DNA of 64,000 nt from SIG565 sp045651765 (lineage in GTDB: Bacteria > Bacillota > Clostridia > Oscillospirales > Acutalibacteraceae), in contig JAZRSY010000008.1 of NCBI GenBank assembly GCA_045651765.1, forward strand, positions 1 to 64,000. The letters are read 5' to 3'. The notes beneath the pieces were generated by a model. The model ran no database searches, had not been told where the DNA came from, and saw nothing but the letters and a program-made list of their open reading frames with translations. Both the position numbers and the translations under genes were made by a program. Within the stretch, counting starts at the first letter, position 1, and each line of letters begins with the position of its first letter. This document shows, in pieces, positions 48,147 to 58,489 of the stretch.

Positions 48147-49451
48147 CTAACCTTTCGTGCCTAAAACGGCATCTAATAATTCTTGGCCGTTATTATTAAC
48201 GGCAACTACCTTAATATTTAATTTTTCTTGCAGTTCTAAAACCGTTGTGTCATCTAAAAACATATCGTTTTCATGGCGCAACATACTGCTGGGAATAAGC
48301 AATTTTTCACCCAAGTTTTTGCCGCTTAATTGGCTTATAATATCGTGCCCGGTAACCAACCCCGCAACAGTAATTTTGCCGCCGAAAAAGTTATTTTCAA
48401 TTGGGCAAACATTAATTTTTATTTGAGGCCACTTTTTATTAATTTGCAAAACCAAACTGTTAATAAGTGCGGCGGCCGCTTCACCGGTGGCCATTGTTAT
48501 TTCTTTGTGATTGGGTTCGGCATCTGTGAATTCTATGGCATCGGTTAATTCTTGTTTTAACAACGCACACATTCCAACACCGTTTTCAAGTTGCAAAAAG
48601 TCGCCGTAAAATTCATATGGTGGAAAATCTTGCTCAGCCAAAATATAAAATTCATCGGCCCCGTAAAATTTGCGTTCGTGAAAGTCTTTCAAATTTTTTT
48701 GCCCAAACTGCTCTAAAATATCTAAAGTTTCTTTGGCCGTTTGCTTGTTAAACGGCTCTATTGAGGTCAACCCTTCACGAAAAGCGGTCAAGCCAACCGG
48801 CACCGCTGCCACCGAGCGAATGTTTTCATATTTACTTAAATCTGTAAGGGTGCGGCAAAGTTCGGCGCCTGTGTTAACGCCCGGCACCAAAACCAACTGG
48901 CAGTTCATGCTAATGCCGGCGTTATTGAACCTTTCAATAACCTCCAACACCCTGCCTGCATTTTTGTTTTTCATCATTTTAACCCTTAATTCAGGGTTGG
49001 TGGTGTGCACCGATATATTAATCGGGCTAATATGCATTTTTATAATGCGCTCTATTTCGTGCTCGGTAATATTGGTAAGCGTTATATAGTTACCAAACAA
49101 GAAAGAAAGGCGGGAATCATCATCTTTAAAATACAGCGACTCCCTAAGCCCTTTGGGCATTTGGTCTATAAAACAAAATATACATTTATTAGAACAAGAA
49201 CGCTGTTTGTCCATTAAATATGTTTCAAACTCAAGGCCTAATTCGTCATATTCGTTTTTGCGTATTGTTTTTTTAACCTGTTTGCCGCCACGCAAAAGGC
49301 TTAACACAACCTTTTTTTCGTTTTGGTAAAACCTATAATCTAAAACATCTATTATATTGTTACCATTAAGGGAAACTAAAACATCGCCGCTTTTTATGCC
49401 CTTTTTATGTGCGGGTGAGCCATTTAAAACACTTTTTATTACAACCGACAT
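48147..49451 (-). CDS. DUF512/PDZ radical-SAM family protein
   Basis: 434 residues. An N-terminal PDZ-like domain (SPAHKKGIKSGDVLVSLNGN) precedes a radical-SAM-like CSNKCIFCFIDQMPKGLR motif (CxxxCxxC) and the DUF512 C-terminus (GVGMCALLKQE, GHDIISQLSGK). Family members sit next to der in many Clostridia, as here; the reaction is not established. Confidence 0.85.
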   Translation of the reverse strand: MSVVIKSVLNGSPAHKKGIKSGDVLVSLNGNNIIDVLDYRFYQNEKKVVLSLLRGGKQVKKTIRKNEYDELGLEFETYLMDKQRSCSNKCIFCFIDQMPKGLRESLYFKDDDSRLSFLFGNYITLTNITEHEIERIIKMHISPINISVHTTNPELRVKMMKNKNAGRVLEVIERFNNAGISMNCQLVLVPGVNTGAELCRTLTDLSKYENIRSVAAVPVGLTAFREGLTSIEPFNKQTAKETLDILEQFGQKNLKDFHERKFYGADEFYILAEQDFPPYEFYGDFLQLENGVGMCALLKQELTDAIEFTDAEPNHKEITMATGEAAAALINSLVLQINKKWPQIKINVCPIENNFFGGKITVAGLVTGHDIISQLSGKNLGEKLLIPSSMLRHENDMFLDDTTVLELQEKLNIKVVAVNNNGQELLDAVLGTKG

Positions 49452-49542
49452 TCTCTTTTCCCCCTTTTTTACAAAATTTTTGCATTAAAACAAAATAGAG
49501 AAGGAATTCCTCCTCCTCTACCCATTTTGTTTAGCCTAAATA

Positions 49543-49725
49543 TTAGTCTTCAACCTTAATAACCTCGCGGCCATCGTAATAACCGCAGGCGGTGCAAAGC
49601 CTGTGTGGCCTTTTGTATTCGCCACAACGGGTGCATTTTACTAATGTGGGAGCGGTAAGCTTCCATAAATTGTTTCTTCTTTTATCTCTTCTTGCTTTTG
49701 AAGTTTTTCTCTTTGGTACTGCCAT
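49543..49725 (-). CDS. rpmF: 50S ribosomal protein L32
   Basis: 60 residues: MAVPKRKTSKARRDKRRNN, then two CxxC pairs (CTRCGEYK, CTACGYY), the zinc-binding form of L32. Ends GREVIKVED. Co-transcribed with the yceD gene upstream (36 nt), the usual pairing. Confidence 0.97.
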   Translation of the reverse strand: MAVPKRKTSKARRDKRRNNLWKLTAPTLVKCTRCGEYKRPHRLCTACGYYDGREVIKVED

Positions 49726-49761
49726 TTTATAACACTCCTTAAATTGTAAATTAAAGTTAAA

Positions 49762-50256
49762 TTATTTTAAAAGTTCTGCAAGTTTACTTAGGCGCGGGTC
49801 AATCTGCTTTTTGTTGCAGCCGCATTCGCCTTGGTTAAGATTTTTGCCGCATTCAGAGCACAAGCCCTTGCAATCTTGGTGGCACAAATGCTTCATCGGG
49901 ATATGAAGCAACACATCTGTTCGGCACAGCTCTGCCAAGTTGAGCTCCATTTCTGTTACAAGCAAGATATTGTCGTTATCCTCATTTTCAAGTTCGGTAG
50001 CAAGGATATACTCATTATCTACCGTTACGCTGTTGCAGCTTTCCTGACCGCAACGGTCGCACGGAGCTTGGTAACAGGCCTCGCAGTGTGTTCTTAACAC
50101 AACCACACCTGCACGGTTGAATAACTCGCCCGATATTTGTATGGGTTTTTTGAGTGGGTACACACCCGAAAATTCAATATCGGAAAGATTCAACTCAAAA
50201 TTAATTGGGGCGCTGTAATTTTCGGTAGCAAAAGCTGCCTTTAAATTTAAAATCAC
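49762..50256 (-). CDS. yceD: YceD/DUF177 family protein
   Basis: 164 residues: an N-terminal beta-rich part and Cys-rich pairs (CEACYQAPCDRCGQESC; CHQDCKGLCSECGKN; CGCNKK). DUF177 proteins precede rpmF across bacteria and are linked to 23S rRNA/50S biogenesis. The extra Cys clusters suggest zinc binding. A consensus promoter lies just upstream. Confidence 0.9.
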   Translation of the reverse strand: MILNLKAAFATENYSAPINFELNLSDIEFSGVYPLKKPIQISGELFNRAGVVVLRTHCEACYQAPCDRCGQESCNSVTVDNEYILATELENEDNDNILLVTEMELNLAELCRTDVLLHIPMKHLCHQDCKGLCSECGKNLNQGECGCNKKQIDPRLSKLAELLK

Positions 50257-50282
50257 AAAATCCCCCCAATGTTGCAGTATCT

Positions 50283-50311
50283 ATTATATATGTGTAAATA
50301 ATTTTTGTCAA
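50283..50311 (-). promoter_or_regulatory. Consensus promoter of yceD-rpmF
   Basis: Minus strand TTGACA (50306-50311), 17 bp, TATAAT (50283-50288): a perfect sigma-A promoter, fitting a ribosomal-protein operon. Confidence 0.88.
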
Positions 50312-50327
50312 GGGTTTTTTGCGCAAA

Positions 50328-50356
50328 AAAACAGGGTGGCAGCACCACCCTGTTTT
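50328..50356. terminator. Terminator of the P-loop protein gene
   Basis: AAAACAGGGTGG/CCACCCTGTTTT arms with a CAGCA loop. Confidence 0.8.
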
Positions 50357-50365
50357 GTTTAAAAA

Positions 50366-50782
50366 TTAAAACTTTTCGGTAATTTCGAAAATCTTTGCAG
50401 GAAGCTCAGCTTCATCGGCCGATACTGTAAAGCAAAGGTTTATGTGACTGTCTTCGGCTAAGGCCGAAACTCTGTCTAAAAAGTCGGCCAATTCGTCATA
50501 ATTGCGTGAGCCAATTCTCAAGGTTGCATCGCCAAAAATATCGGTTACATCGTGGTTGCCTGCAACAATGCCGCTAATCATACCATAATATTCGTTATAA
50601 CCTTTAACTCCAAAATCTTCAACATTAATTAACCTTGTTTTGTGGCTAATGCTAAATCTTAGGTTATCTCCTAACTCTATACATACAACATTACCCTTGC
50701 TGGATTCTGTGGTGCTGTTAACTAAATCTATTAATTTTTTAGTTTTGCCCGAACCCTTTTTTCCAACGATAAGTTTAATCAT
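50366..50782 (-). CDS. Small P-loop protein of unknown function
   Basis: Start at the ATG at 50780-50782 (AAAGGAG ribosome site 9 nt upstream); 138 residues. It opens IKLIVGKKGSGKTKKLIDLV, a Walker A motif (GKKGSGKT). The Walker B candidate is INLCFTVSAD near residue 120 without a clear acidic pair. It resembles single-domain P-loop proteins conserved in Clostridia; substrate unknown. Confidence 0.7.
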   Translation of the reverse strand: MIKLIVGKKGSGKTKKLIDLVNSTTESSKGNVVCIELGDNLRFSISHKTRLINVEDFGVKGYNEYYGMISGIVAGNHDVTDIFGDATLRIGSRNYDELADFLDRVSALAEDSHINLCFTVSADEAELPAKIFEITEKF

Positions 50783-50802
50783 AAATGCCAACTCCTTTAT
50801 AT

Positions 50803-50826
50803 TTTTAACTCCTTTTAGGAGCTATT
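50803..50826 (-). terminator. Small terminator after pgi
   Basis: AGCTCCT/AGGAG short stem followed by TTAAAAAT; weak. Confidence 0.4.
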
Positions 50827-50834
50827 TACAAATT

Positions 50835-52175
50835 TTACCTGCCAAGCCTTGCTTCAAGTTCTTTCTTTTGCTCTTCATAACCGGGTTTGCCAAGCAAAGC
50901 GAACATATTTTTCTTGTAACTTTCAACACCGGGTTGGTCGAACGGGTTTACGCCTAACATATAACCCGATATTGCACAAGCCTTTTCAAAGAAGTAAATA
51001 AGCCTGCCAAGTTCTTTTTCATCGGCCTTGTCAAGTGAAATTACAAAATTAGGCACACCGCCATCGGTATGGGCTAAAACGGTGCCTTCAAAGGCCTTTT
51101 CGTTCACGAAAGACATTGGTTTGCCGGCCAAGAAGTTAAGGCCATCGCCATTGTTTTCTTCGGATTCAATGGTAATGTCGGAACCTGTGTCGCCAATGGT
51201 AACAACCGTTTCAAACATTATGCGGCTGCCATCCTGCACAAACTGGCCAAGCGAATGTAAGTCGGTAGAGAATGTAACAGAAGCCGGGAAAAGACCTTTA
51301 TTGTCTTTGCCTTCGCTCTCACCGTAAAGTTGCTTCCACCATTCTGCCATCATGGCAAAGCGTGGTTCATAACTAACAAGCAGTTCCACCTGTTTGCCCT
51401 TGCGGTACATTGCGTTGCGCACGGCAGCATATTTATAACAATCATTTTCTTCTAAATTAGGGTTAGAATATTCTTTTTGCGCTTGGGCTGCTCCGTCCAT
51501 AAGTGCGTCAATATCGGCGCCGCTTGCAGCAATTGGCAAAAGGCCAACCGCCGTTAAAACCGAGAACCTGCCGCCTACATCGTCCGGCACTACAAAGCAC
51601 TCGTAACCTTTAGCGTCGGCAAGTTGCTTTAATGTGCCCCTTGCTTTGTCGGTGGTGCAGTAAATTCTTTTGGCTGCCTCGGCTTCGCCATAAAGTTCTT
51701 CTAACAATTTTCTAAACACTCGGAATGCCACGGCCGGTTCGGTAGTGGTGCCCGATTTTGAAATAATGTTAACCGAAATTCTTTTGCCTTTGCAAATTTC
51801 GAGCAACTGGCTTAAATCAGAACCGCTGATGCTGTTGCCTGCAAAATAAATTTGCGGTGTGTTTTTGGCCAAACTGTTGTAATATTGGCCGTGTAAAAAT
51901 TCAATAGCGGCTCTGGCGCCCAAATATGAACCGCCAATGCCTATAACTATTAAAATATCGGTGTCATTCTTAATTTTTTCGGCCGCTTTTTTAATGCGGG
52001 CAAATTCTTCTTTATCGTAATTAACAGGCAGGTCTGCCCAACCTAAAAAATCGTTTCCTAAACCATTTTTGCTTTCAAGCATATTATTGGCTAAATCAAC
52101 CTGTGCTGCTAAGCCTTTAATGTCGTTTTCGCGTAAAAATTCACTGGCATAATTGGTGCTGAATTTGATTGCCAT
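50835..52175 (-). CDS. pgi: Glucose-6-phosphate isomerase
   Basis: 446 residues, the short Firmicute form. Signatures: VIGIGGSYLGARAAIEFLHG, NIISKSGTTTEPAVAFR, FPASVTFSTDLHSLGQF (with active-site residues) and NPFDQPGVESYKKNMF. It interconverts glucose-6-phosphate and fructose-6-phosphate in glycolysis. Confidence 0.96.
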   Translation of the reverse strand: MAIKFSTNYASEFLRENDIKGLAAQVDLANNMLESKNGLGNDFLGWADLPVNYDKEEFARIKKAAEKIKNDTDILIVIGIGGSYLGARAAIEFLHGQYYNSLAKNTPQIYFAGNSISGSDLSQLLEICKGKRISVNIISKSGTTTEPAVAFRVFRKLLEELYGEAEAAKRIYCTTDKARGTLKQLADAKGYECFVVPDDVGGRFSVLTAVGLLPIAASGADIDALMDGAAQAQKEYSNPNLEENDCYKYAAVRNAMYRKGKQVELLVSYEPRFAMMAEWWKQLYGESEGKDNKGLFPASVTFSTDLHSLGQFVQDGSRIMFETVVTIGDTGSDITIESEENNGDGLNFLAGKPMSFVNEKAFEGTVLAHTDGGVPNFVISLDKADEKELGRLIYFFEKACAISGYMLGVNPFDQPGVESYKKNMFALLGKPGYEEQKKELEARLGR

Positions 52176-52269
52176 TCTGTTATATTGCCTCCCAAAAATT
52201 CTGTTAATTATATTTTACACCAAAACCCATATATTTTCAATAAAAATATGCTTAAAATTTAAAATTTAT

Positions 52270-53475
52270 TTACAAAGTAAAAAGCGCCCTTAACAAAGTT
52301 TTAAAAATATATTTAAGTGTAAGTTTTTCAACACTTTGTTCTGCCTTTAATTCAATAACGCCTACCTGTTCTTCGCCGACATTGACATAAACACAACCAA
52401 CCGTATCACCCGCCATTATGGGCGCCGTAACATTTTCGGGCACCGACACACTTTTGGTTATTGCGCCCATATTACTTTTTTTAAGCAATATTTTCAAATT
52501 GCCGTCGGGCACCACCGAAACAGAACCCACCGTGCCCGACAACACCGGGACTTTAATTTCGCCAATATCGGCGCAGTCAACGGTTGTGTATTTATAGTTG
52601 GCAAAGCCGTAATTTAACAACTTTCTTGCGTCGTCAAAGCGGTTATTGCTGGAATCGGCGCACATAACCACCGCCACCAGTGAAAGTCCGTCGCGCTCGG
52701 CGGTGGCCGAAACACAATACCCCGCGCCTGATGTGGTGCCGGTTTTAAGACCTGTGCAGCCTTCGTAAAAACGCACAAGTTTATTGGTATTCACAAGCTC
52801 GCTTTGACCTTGGCGCAGGCTATCCATCCAAACGGTTGAATATTTTTTAACAAGCTCGTGGCTTATAAGCTCGGCCGACATAATTGCAACATCGTGCGCA
52901 TTGGTAAGGTGTCCTTCGGCATCGAGCCCTGTTGTGTTTACAAAATTAGTTCCGTTAAGGCCTAACTGTTTTGCACGCTCGTTCATAAGTGATACAAAGG
53001 CCTCTTCGCTGCCGGCAACGGCCTCTGCCAAGGCAACGGTGGCATCGTTGGCCGATGCTATAAAACAGGCCTTTAAAAGTTCATCTACCGTCATAATCTC
53101 GTCGGGCTCAAGCCATATTTGCGAACCGCCCATACTGCAGGCATAAGGGCTTGCTGTGATTTGGGTTTCAAGCGTTAAACTGCCGTTTTCTATGGCCTCG
53201 CACACCAATAAAAGCGACATTATTTTGGTAATAGATGCAGGTTTAAGCCTTTCATCACTATTGCTTTCGTATAAAATTTGTTTGCTGTTGGCCTCTAACA
53301 AAATTACCGATTTTGCATTAAGTTCTAACACCTGACCTATTGGTGCAGCCGTTTCTATTAGCTCGGGCAGCGGTTCAAAAATTTCGGCGTTTTGGTGCTC
53401 ACTTGCTATTTGGGTAGCCCCCACCGGAAAAACCGCTAACATAAAAATTAATATTACAGAAATAAAAAACTTCAC
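52270..53475 (-). CDS. dacF: D-alanyl-D-alanine carboxypeptidase (DacF/PBP5 type)
   Basis: 401 residues. Signal peptide FFISVILIFMLAVFPVGATQ; the three penicillin-binding motifs are SITK (KPASITKIMSLLL), SAN (ASANDATVALAE) and KTG (LKTGTTSGAGY). The C-terminal beta domain and an amphipathic end helix (LTLKYIFKTLLRALF) attach it to the membrane outside. It trims the peptide stem of peptidoglycan; DacF types act at sporulation or in vegetative wall, which cannot be told here. Confidence 0.9.
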   Translation of the reverse strand: MKFFISVILIFMLAVFPVGATQIASEHQNAEIFEPLPELIETAAPIGQVLELNAKSVILLEANSKQILYESNSDERLKPASITKIMSLLLVCEAIENGSLTLETQITASPYACSMGGSQIWLEPDEIMTVDELLKACFIASANDATVALAEAVAGSEEAFVSLMNERAKQLGLNGTNFVNTTGLDAEGHLTNAHDVAIMSAELISHELVKKYSTVWMDSLRQGQSELVNTNKLVRFYEGCTGLKTGTTSGAGYCVSATAERDGLSLVAVVMCADSSNNRFDDARKLLNYGFANYKYTTVDCADIGEIKVPVLSGTVGSVSVVPDGNLKILLKKSNMGAITKSVSVPENVTAPIMAGDTVGCVYVNVGEEQVGVIELKAEQSVEKLTLKYIFKTLLRALFTL

Positions 53476-53534
53476 TTTGCACTCCCCCTATTTTAAAGGT
53501 TATGCAGTGTGAAGTTTTATAATTACCTAAATTA

Positions 53535-54608
53535 TTATTCTTGCAGGTTGTTAAATGCTTCGGCTATAATTCCGCCGCCCAAAACACTGTCATTAATATA
53601 AAATACGGCCGCTTGACCGGCACTCGGAGCCCTTTGTGGTTCTTCGAACTCCACAATAACACCGTCCTCGGTTTTTCTAATGGTGGCGGGTTGTGGCTTG
53701 GCGGCATATCTTAATTTAACTTCGGCCTTGGTGGGTTCTGTAATGTCGGGCACCGAAATAAAGTTAACATTAATAACCTTAACATATTTGTAAAAAAGGT
53801 CTTGCTCGTCGCCCAACACAACCGTGTTGTTTTGGACATTTTTGCTTAACACAAACTGCGGCTTGCCAAGGGCTATTCCCAGGCCTTTGCGTTGGCCTAT
53901 TGTGTAGTGAATAATACCCTTGTTTTCACCCAAAATTTTGCCGTTTTTGTCGGTAAAAACGCCGCTTTCAAGGCCTTTACCGCAATTATTTAATATAAAC
54001 TCGGCATAATTGCCGTCGGGCACAAAGCAAATATCTTGACTGTCTTTTTTATGGGCGTTTTCAAAGTCTGAATTTTGGGCCATTTGCCTAATTTCTGCTT
54101 TGGTGTATTCTCCCAACGGGAAAAGTGTTTTAGCCAAAACATCTTGGCTCAAAAAATAAAGAAAATAGCTTTGGTCTTTGGTTTCGTCTTTAGCCCTTAA
54201 AAGCTCATACCTATTGGTTTTAGAATTATATGCAATTCTTGCATAGTGCCCCGTTGCAATTTTTTGGCAACCTAAAGCGTTAGCGCTTTGCAAAAAACTT
54301 CCAAACTTCATGGTTTTGTTACAAACAACGCAGGGGTTTGGGGTTAAACCCGCAAAATAATCGTTTATAAAACTATTAACCACTTTTTCTTTAAACTCGG
54401 CCCTTTTATCAAGCACATTAAAGGCAATACCCAAATTATCACAAATGTTTTTAGCATCGGAAATATCGGTATTTTCGTTAACGCTTGTGCTGCCGTGGTG
54501 CAGGCACATTATGGCACCCTCACAGCAGTAGCCTTGCTCTATTAAAACCTTTGCCGCTACCGAGGAATCCACCCCGCCCGACATTGCAACCAAAACCTTT
54601 TCAGGCAT
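53535..54608 (-). CDS. mnmA: tRNA-specific 2-thiouridylase MnmA
   Basis: 357 residues. PP-loop AMSGGVDSSVAA; catalytic cysteines in TPNPCVVCNKTMKFG and DSQDICFVPDG; substrate loop TGHYARI; C-terminal beta domain GQRKGLGIALG. It thiolates U34 of Lys, Glu and Gln tRNAs using sulfur from a cysteine desulfurase, which is not encoded beside it. Confidence 0.95.
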   Translation of the reverse strand: MPEKVLVAMSGGVDSSVAAKVLIEQGYCCEGAIMCLHHGSTSVNENTDISDAKNICDNLGIAFNVLDKRAEFKEKVVNSFINDYFAGLTPNPCVVCNKTMKFGSFLQSANALGCQKIATGHYARIAYNSKTNRYELLRAKDETKDQSYFLYFLSQDVLAKTLFPLGEYTKAEIRQMAQNSDFENAHKKDSQDICFVPDGNYAEFILNNCGKGLESGVFTDKNGKILGENKGIIHYTIGQRKGLGIALGKPQFVLSKNVQNNTVVLGDEQDLFYKYVKVINVNFISVPDITEPTKAEVKLRYAAKPQPATIRKTEDGVIVEFEEPQRAPSAGQAAVFYINDSVLGGGIIAEAFNNLQE

Positions 54609-54627
54609 TTTTTATCCCCTTTAAAAA

Positions 54628-57366
54628 TTAATCTATATCTTTACCGCAACAGCGTTTATATTTTTTGCCGCTGCCACACGGGCATAATGCATTTTTGCTT
54701 ACTACACCCTTGCCCCTAACGGTTTTAGATACGCTGTCATCGCCGCCGGTGCCGGTTTCTTCGGCCACCTTTTCACGCTTGATTTCGCGTTTTTCGGCAA
54801 TTTCGGCCGAAAGCACAACCTTGGCGGTTTCTTCCCTAATGGCATCGGTCAAGGCCGAGAACATATCGTAACTCTCATTTCGGTATTCTACCACAGGGTT
54901 GTGTTGTCCATACGCTCTAAGGCCTATTCCACGGCGCAGTTCATCCATGGCGTCTATATGGTTCATCCAGTGGGTATCCACCGCGCGAAGCAGAACATAA
55001 CGCTCAATTTCGCCCACACGCTCGGGGCCGTATTTTTTAACCTTTTGTTCCATTTTAGCCTTGGCCATATTTAACAGATTTGCCGCTACTTCACTAGGTG
55101 TGGTGTTGGCAAGTTCGGAAACCGTAAACCTTAAATCCTGGTCATTTGTAAGCCAACCGTATGTGTAACGCCTAAGGCCCTCTAAATTCCAATTATCGTG
55201 CACAACATCGTCGTCTAAATAGGTAGCCACAGCCGAGTTTATGGTGCTTTCGACCATTGACATAACACTGGCGCTAATATCGTCGCCATCGAGCACTCTG
55301 TTGCGTTGGTTGTAAATAACTTCGCGCTGTTTGTTCATAACATCGTCGTACTCTAACACATTTTTACGGGCGCCAAAGTTGCGGCCCTCTACGGTTTTTT
55401 GGGCGTTTTCTATGGCGTTAGATAAAATAGAGAACTGCAAAGGTATATTTTCGTCTACCTTTAAAGTTTCCATCATATTATAAACCCTTTCGCCGCCAAA
55501 CAATCGCATTAAATCGTCTTCGAGCGAAATATAAAATTGTGTATTACCCGGGTCGCCCTGTCTACCAGCACGGCCGCGCAATTGGTTGTCGATTCGGCGG
55601 GATTCGTGCCTTTCGGTACCTATAATGCAAAGACCGCCGGCCTTGCGCACCTGCTCGGCCTCGGGGGCTATTTGATTTTTAAATTCGGTGTTATATTCTT
55701 TAAATTTTTGGCGTGCCGCAATAATATCGGCGTTGGTTGTTTCGGCAAAACCGGTGGCTTCGGCAATAAGTTCTTCGCTTAAGCCCTCGGCCCTGAGTTT
55801 AGATTTTGCCAAATATTCGGCATTACCGCCAAGCATAATATCGGTACCACGGCCGGCCATGTTGGTGGCAATGGTAACGGCGCCTAATTTTCCGGCTTGG
55901 GCAATAATTTCGGCCTCTTTTTCGTGGTGCTTAGCATTTAAAACATTGTGCTTAATGCCCTGTTTTTTAAGAAGTGAACTTAAAAGTTCGGATTTTTCTA
56001 TTGTAACGGTGCCAACAAGCACGGGTTGGCCTTTTTGGTTTGCCTTAATGATTTTTTCAATAACGGCGGCATATTTAGCCCTTTCGGTTTTAAAGACAAC
56101 ATCGGGTTCGTCCACCCTGGCCAACGGCTTGTTGGTTGGAATTTCTATAACATCCAACTTGTAAATTTCGCGGAATTCTTGTTCTTCGGTCATGGCGGTA
56201 CCGGTCATGCCCGAAAGTTTGGTGTAAAGCCTGAAAAAGTTTTGGAAGGTTATGGTGGCCAAGGTTTTAGACTCGTTGGCAACCTTAACGCCCTCTTTGG
56301 CTTCTATTGCCTGGTGCAGACCCTCGTTATAACGGCGGCCAAGCATTAATCGGCCGGTAAATTCGTCTACAATAATAACCTGACCGTCTTTTACAACATA
56401 GTCGGCATCGCGCTTCATAATGCCATAAGCCTTAATGGCTTGGTTAATGTGGTGCGAAATTGTCATATTTTCGGCATCGTTTAAATTTTCAATACCAAAA
56501 TATTGCTCGGCCTTTTTAACGCCAGCAGGGGTTAATGTGCAAGACCTTGCAGTTTCATCCACAACATAGTCGCCATCGAAATTTTGTTGTTCATCGGTAA
56601 GTTTTGAATCGGTCTCTTTAACCTTTATGCCCTTAAAACTCTTGGCCAACTTATTGGCTTTTTCGTACAAATCGGTCGATTTATCGCCATTGCCTGAAAT
56701 TATAAGCGGAGTTCTGGCTTCGTCAACTAAAATTGAGTCAACCTCGTCAACAATGGCAAAGTTATGCCCGCGCTGAACTCGTTGCTCGGCATAAACCACC
56801 ATGTTATCCCTTAAATAATCAAAACCTAATTCGTTATTAGTGCAATAGGTAATATCAGCGTTATAGGCATCTCTCTTTTCTTCGGGGTCCATGCCGTGAA
56901 TAATAAGGCCAACGCTAAAGCCTAAAAATCTATATAATTTGCCCATCCATTCCGAGTCGCGCTTTGCAAGGTAATCGTTGACCGTAACAATGTGCACACC
57001 CTTGCCCGACAACGCATTTAAATATGCCGGCAGTGTGGCAACCAAGGTTTTGCCTTCGCCTGTTTTCATTTCACTTATGCGGCCTTGGTGCAGCACAATA
57101 CCGCCCAAAATTTGTACCGGAAAGTGCTTCATATTAAGCACCCTGTCGGCTGCTTCGCGGCAAACGGCAAAGGCCTCGGGCAAAATGGAATCAAGGCTTT
57201 CACCATTTGCAATTCTTGATTTGAACTCGTCGGTTTTGGCCCTTAAATCTTGGTCAGATAATGCTTTATATTCGGCTTCGTATCCAAGCACCTTTTGTTG
57301 TATTGGGTACAAGCGCTTTAATTCTTTTTCGCTGTAATTTCCAAAAATTTTTTTAAGAAAACTCAT
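54628..57366 (-). CDS. secA: Preprotein translocase ATPase SecA
   Basis: 912 residues, full length. Walker A EMKTGEGKTLVATLPAYL, DEVDSILVDEART (DEAD motif), TIATNMAGRGTDIML, and RIDNQLRGRAGRQGDPG (motif VI). It ends in the zinc SEC-C tail CPCGSGKKYKRCC. It drives proteins through SecYEG. Confidence 0.97.
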   Translation of the reverse strand: MSFLKKIFGNYSEKELKRLYPIQQKVLGYEAEYKALSDQDLRAKTDEFKSRIANGESLDSILPEAFAVCREAADRVLNMKHFPVQILGGIVLHQGRISEMKTGEGKTLVATLPAYLNALSGKGVHIVTVNDYLAKRDSEWMGKLYRFLGFSVGLIIHGMDPEEKRDAYNADITYCTNNELGFDYLRDNMVVYAEQRVQRGHNFAIVDEVDSILVDEARTPLIISGNGDKSTDLYEKANKLAKSFKGIKVKETDSKLTDEQQNFDGDYVVDETARSCTLTPAGVKKAEQYFGIENLNDAENMTISHHINQAIKAYGIMKRDADYVVKDGQVIIVDEFTGRLMLGRRYNEGLHQAIEAKEGVKVANESKTLATITFQNFFRLYTKLSGMTGTAMTEEQEFREIYKLDVIEIPTNKPLARVDEPDVVFKTERAKYAAVIEKIIKANQKGQPVLVGTVTIEKSELLSSLLKKQGIKHNVLNAKHHEKEAEIIAQAGKLGAVTIATNMAGRGTDIMLGGNAEYLAKSKLRAEGLSEELIAEATGFAETTNADIIAARQKFKEYNTEFKNQIAPEAEQVRKAGGLCIIGTERHESRRIDNQLRGRAGRQGDPGNTQFYISLEDDLMRLFGGERVYNMMETLKVDENIPLQFSILSNAIENAQKTVEGRNFGARKNVLEYDDVMNKQREVIYNQRNRVLDGDDISASVMSMVESTINSAVATYLDDDVVHDNWNLEGLRRYTYGWLTNDQDLRFTVSELANTTPSEVAANLLNMAKAKMEQKVKKYGPERVGEIERYVLLRAVDTHWMNHIDAMDELRRGIGLRAYGQHNPVVEYRNESYDMFSALTDAIREETAKVVLSAEIAEKREIKREKVAEETGTGGDDSVSKTVRGKGVVSKNALCPCGSGKKYKRCCGKDID

Positions 57367-57444
57367 TTTAATACCTCGTTTAAATCGGTTTTATAATAGT
57401 ATAACTTATATTTGTTAATAAATAAAGAATATATCAGCGTTTAT

Positions 57445-58392
57445 TTATAGCAAATATACACCGTTTTCACAATAAAGCCCCGAAGAAACCTTAATTTCGC
57501 CGTTATTCGTAATAACTATTGCCTCGACAAAGTCTAACTGTTCAATAAGTTCGAGCCCGTTTTTAGCCCCCAATAACACAATGCAGGTTGAAAGGGCATC
57601 GGCTTCGGTGGCCGAATCGCATATTACCGAAGCGCTTATAACATCGGTATTAGCGGGGTAGCCTGTGGAAACATCTAAAATATGGTGGTATTTTTCATTT
57701 CCCACGCTAAAGGCACGTTCGTAGGTGCCTGCCGTGGCCACAGCCTTGTTTTTAAGCCTTACGGTAGCAATGTTGCCGTCGTTGAAAGGGTTTTTAATGC
57801 CTATGTCAGAATATTCCTCACCCAAAAGCAGCACATTGCCGCCCAAATTTATAACGGCGCTTTCCACTTTTTGTTCTTTTAAAAAGGTGGCTAATTTATC
57901 GGCAATATAGCCCTTGGCAATGCCGCCAAAATCTAATTTAGTGCCGTTTGTTTGAACAAAATCGCCATTAATTTCCAACTTGTTAAAACCAACACTGCCT
58001 AAAGCGGTTAAAACCTGTGATTGCCCCGGCACCTTTTGCTCTTTAAAATCCCAAATACTGCTCAAAGCGCCCACAGTAACATCGAAACGCCCACCCGACA
58101 AATTAAAAAACCTTTGGGCGCTGCCAATAAGTTCTATGCACTCGGGCGAAACATTTCCTTCACCTTCGGCATTAAGTGCAAAAACCTCACTGCCCGGAAG
58201 GGTTTTAGAAAATTTATTTTCATATTGCTCACATAAGCCAAATGCTTCATTAAGCGTTTGGTAACTGCACGAGGCCGAAATATTTACCACAGTGTCTAAC
58301 ATAAATCTTGTGGCCGAATTGTTTTGTTTGGGTGCACAGCCGCAAACCAGCAACATTGCCACAGCCGGCACCAAAGTTAAATATTTTTTCAT
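57445..58392 (-). CDS. apbE: FAD:protein FMN transferase (ApbE), lipoprotein
   Basis: 315 residues with a lipoprotein signal (LLVCGCAPK, Cys about 19). Motifs: FMLDTVVNISASC, LDFGGIAKGYIADKLA and ATEADALSTCIVLLG (metal/FAD-binding). It attaches FMN covalently to extracytoplasmic proteins such as Rnf/Nqr subunits, none of which are in the window. Confidence 0.9.
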   Translation of the reverse strand: MKKYLTLVPAVAMLLVCGCAPKQNNSATRFMLDTVVNISASCSYQTLNEAFGLCEQYENKFSKTLPGSEVFALNAEGEGNVSPECIELIGSAQRFFNLSGGRFDVTVGALSSIWDFKEQKVPGQSQVLTALGSVGFNKLEINGDFVQTNGTKLDFGGIAKGYIADKLATFLKEQKVESAVINLGGNVLLLGEEYSDIGIKNPFNDGNIATVRLKNKAVATAGTYERAFSVGNEKYHHILDVSTGYPANTDVISASVICDSATEADALSTCIVLLGAKNGLELIEQLDFVEAIVITNNGEIKVSSGLYCENGVYLL

Positions 58393-58489
58393 ATTATAAA
58401 GTATAACATTATTTTATATTCTTGTAAAGCAAAGAAAAATGTGGTATATTAATATAGATGGTATATTTTATATTTAAGGAGCAAACCAT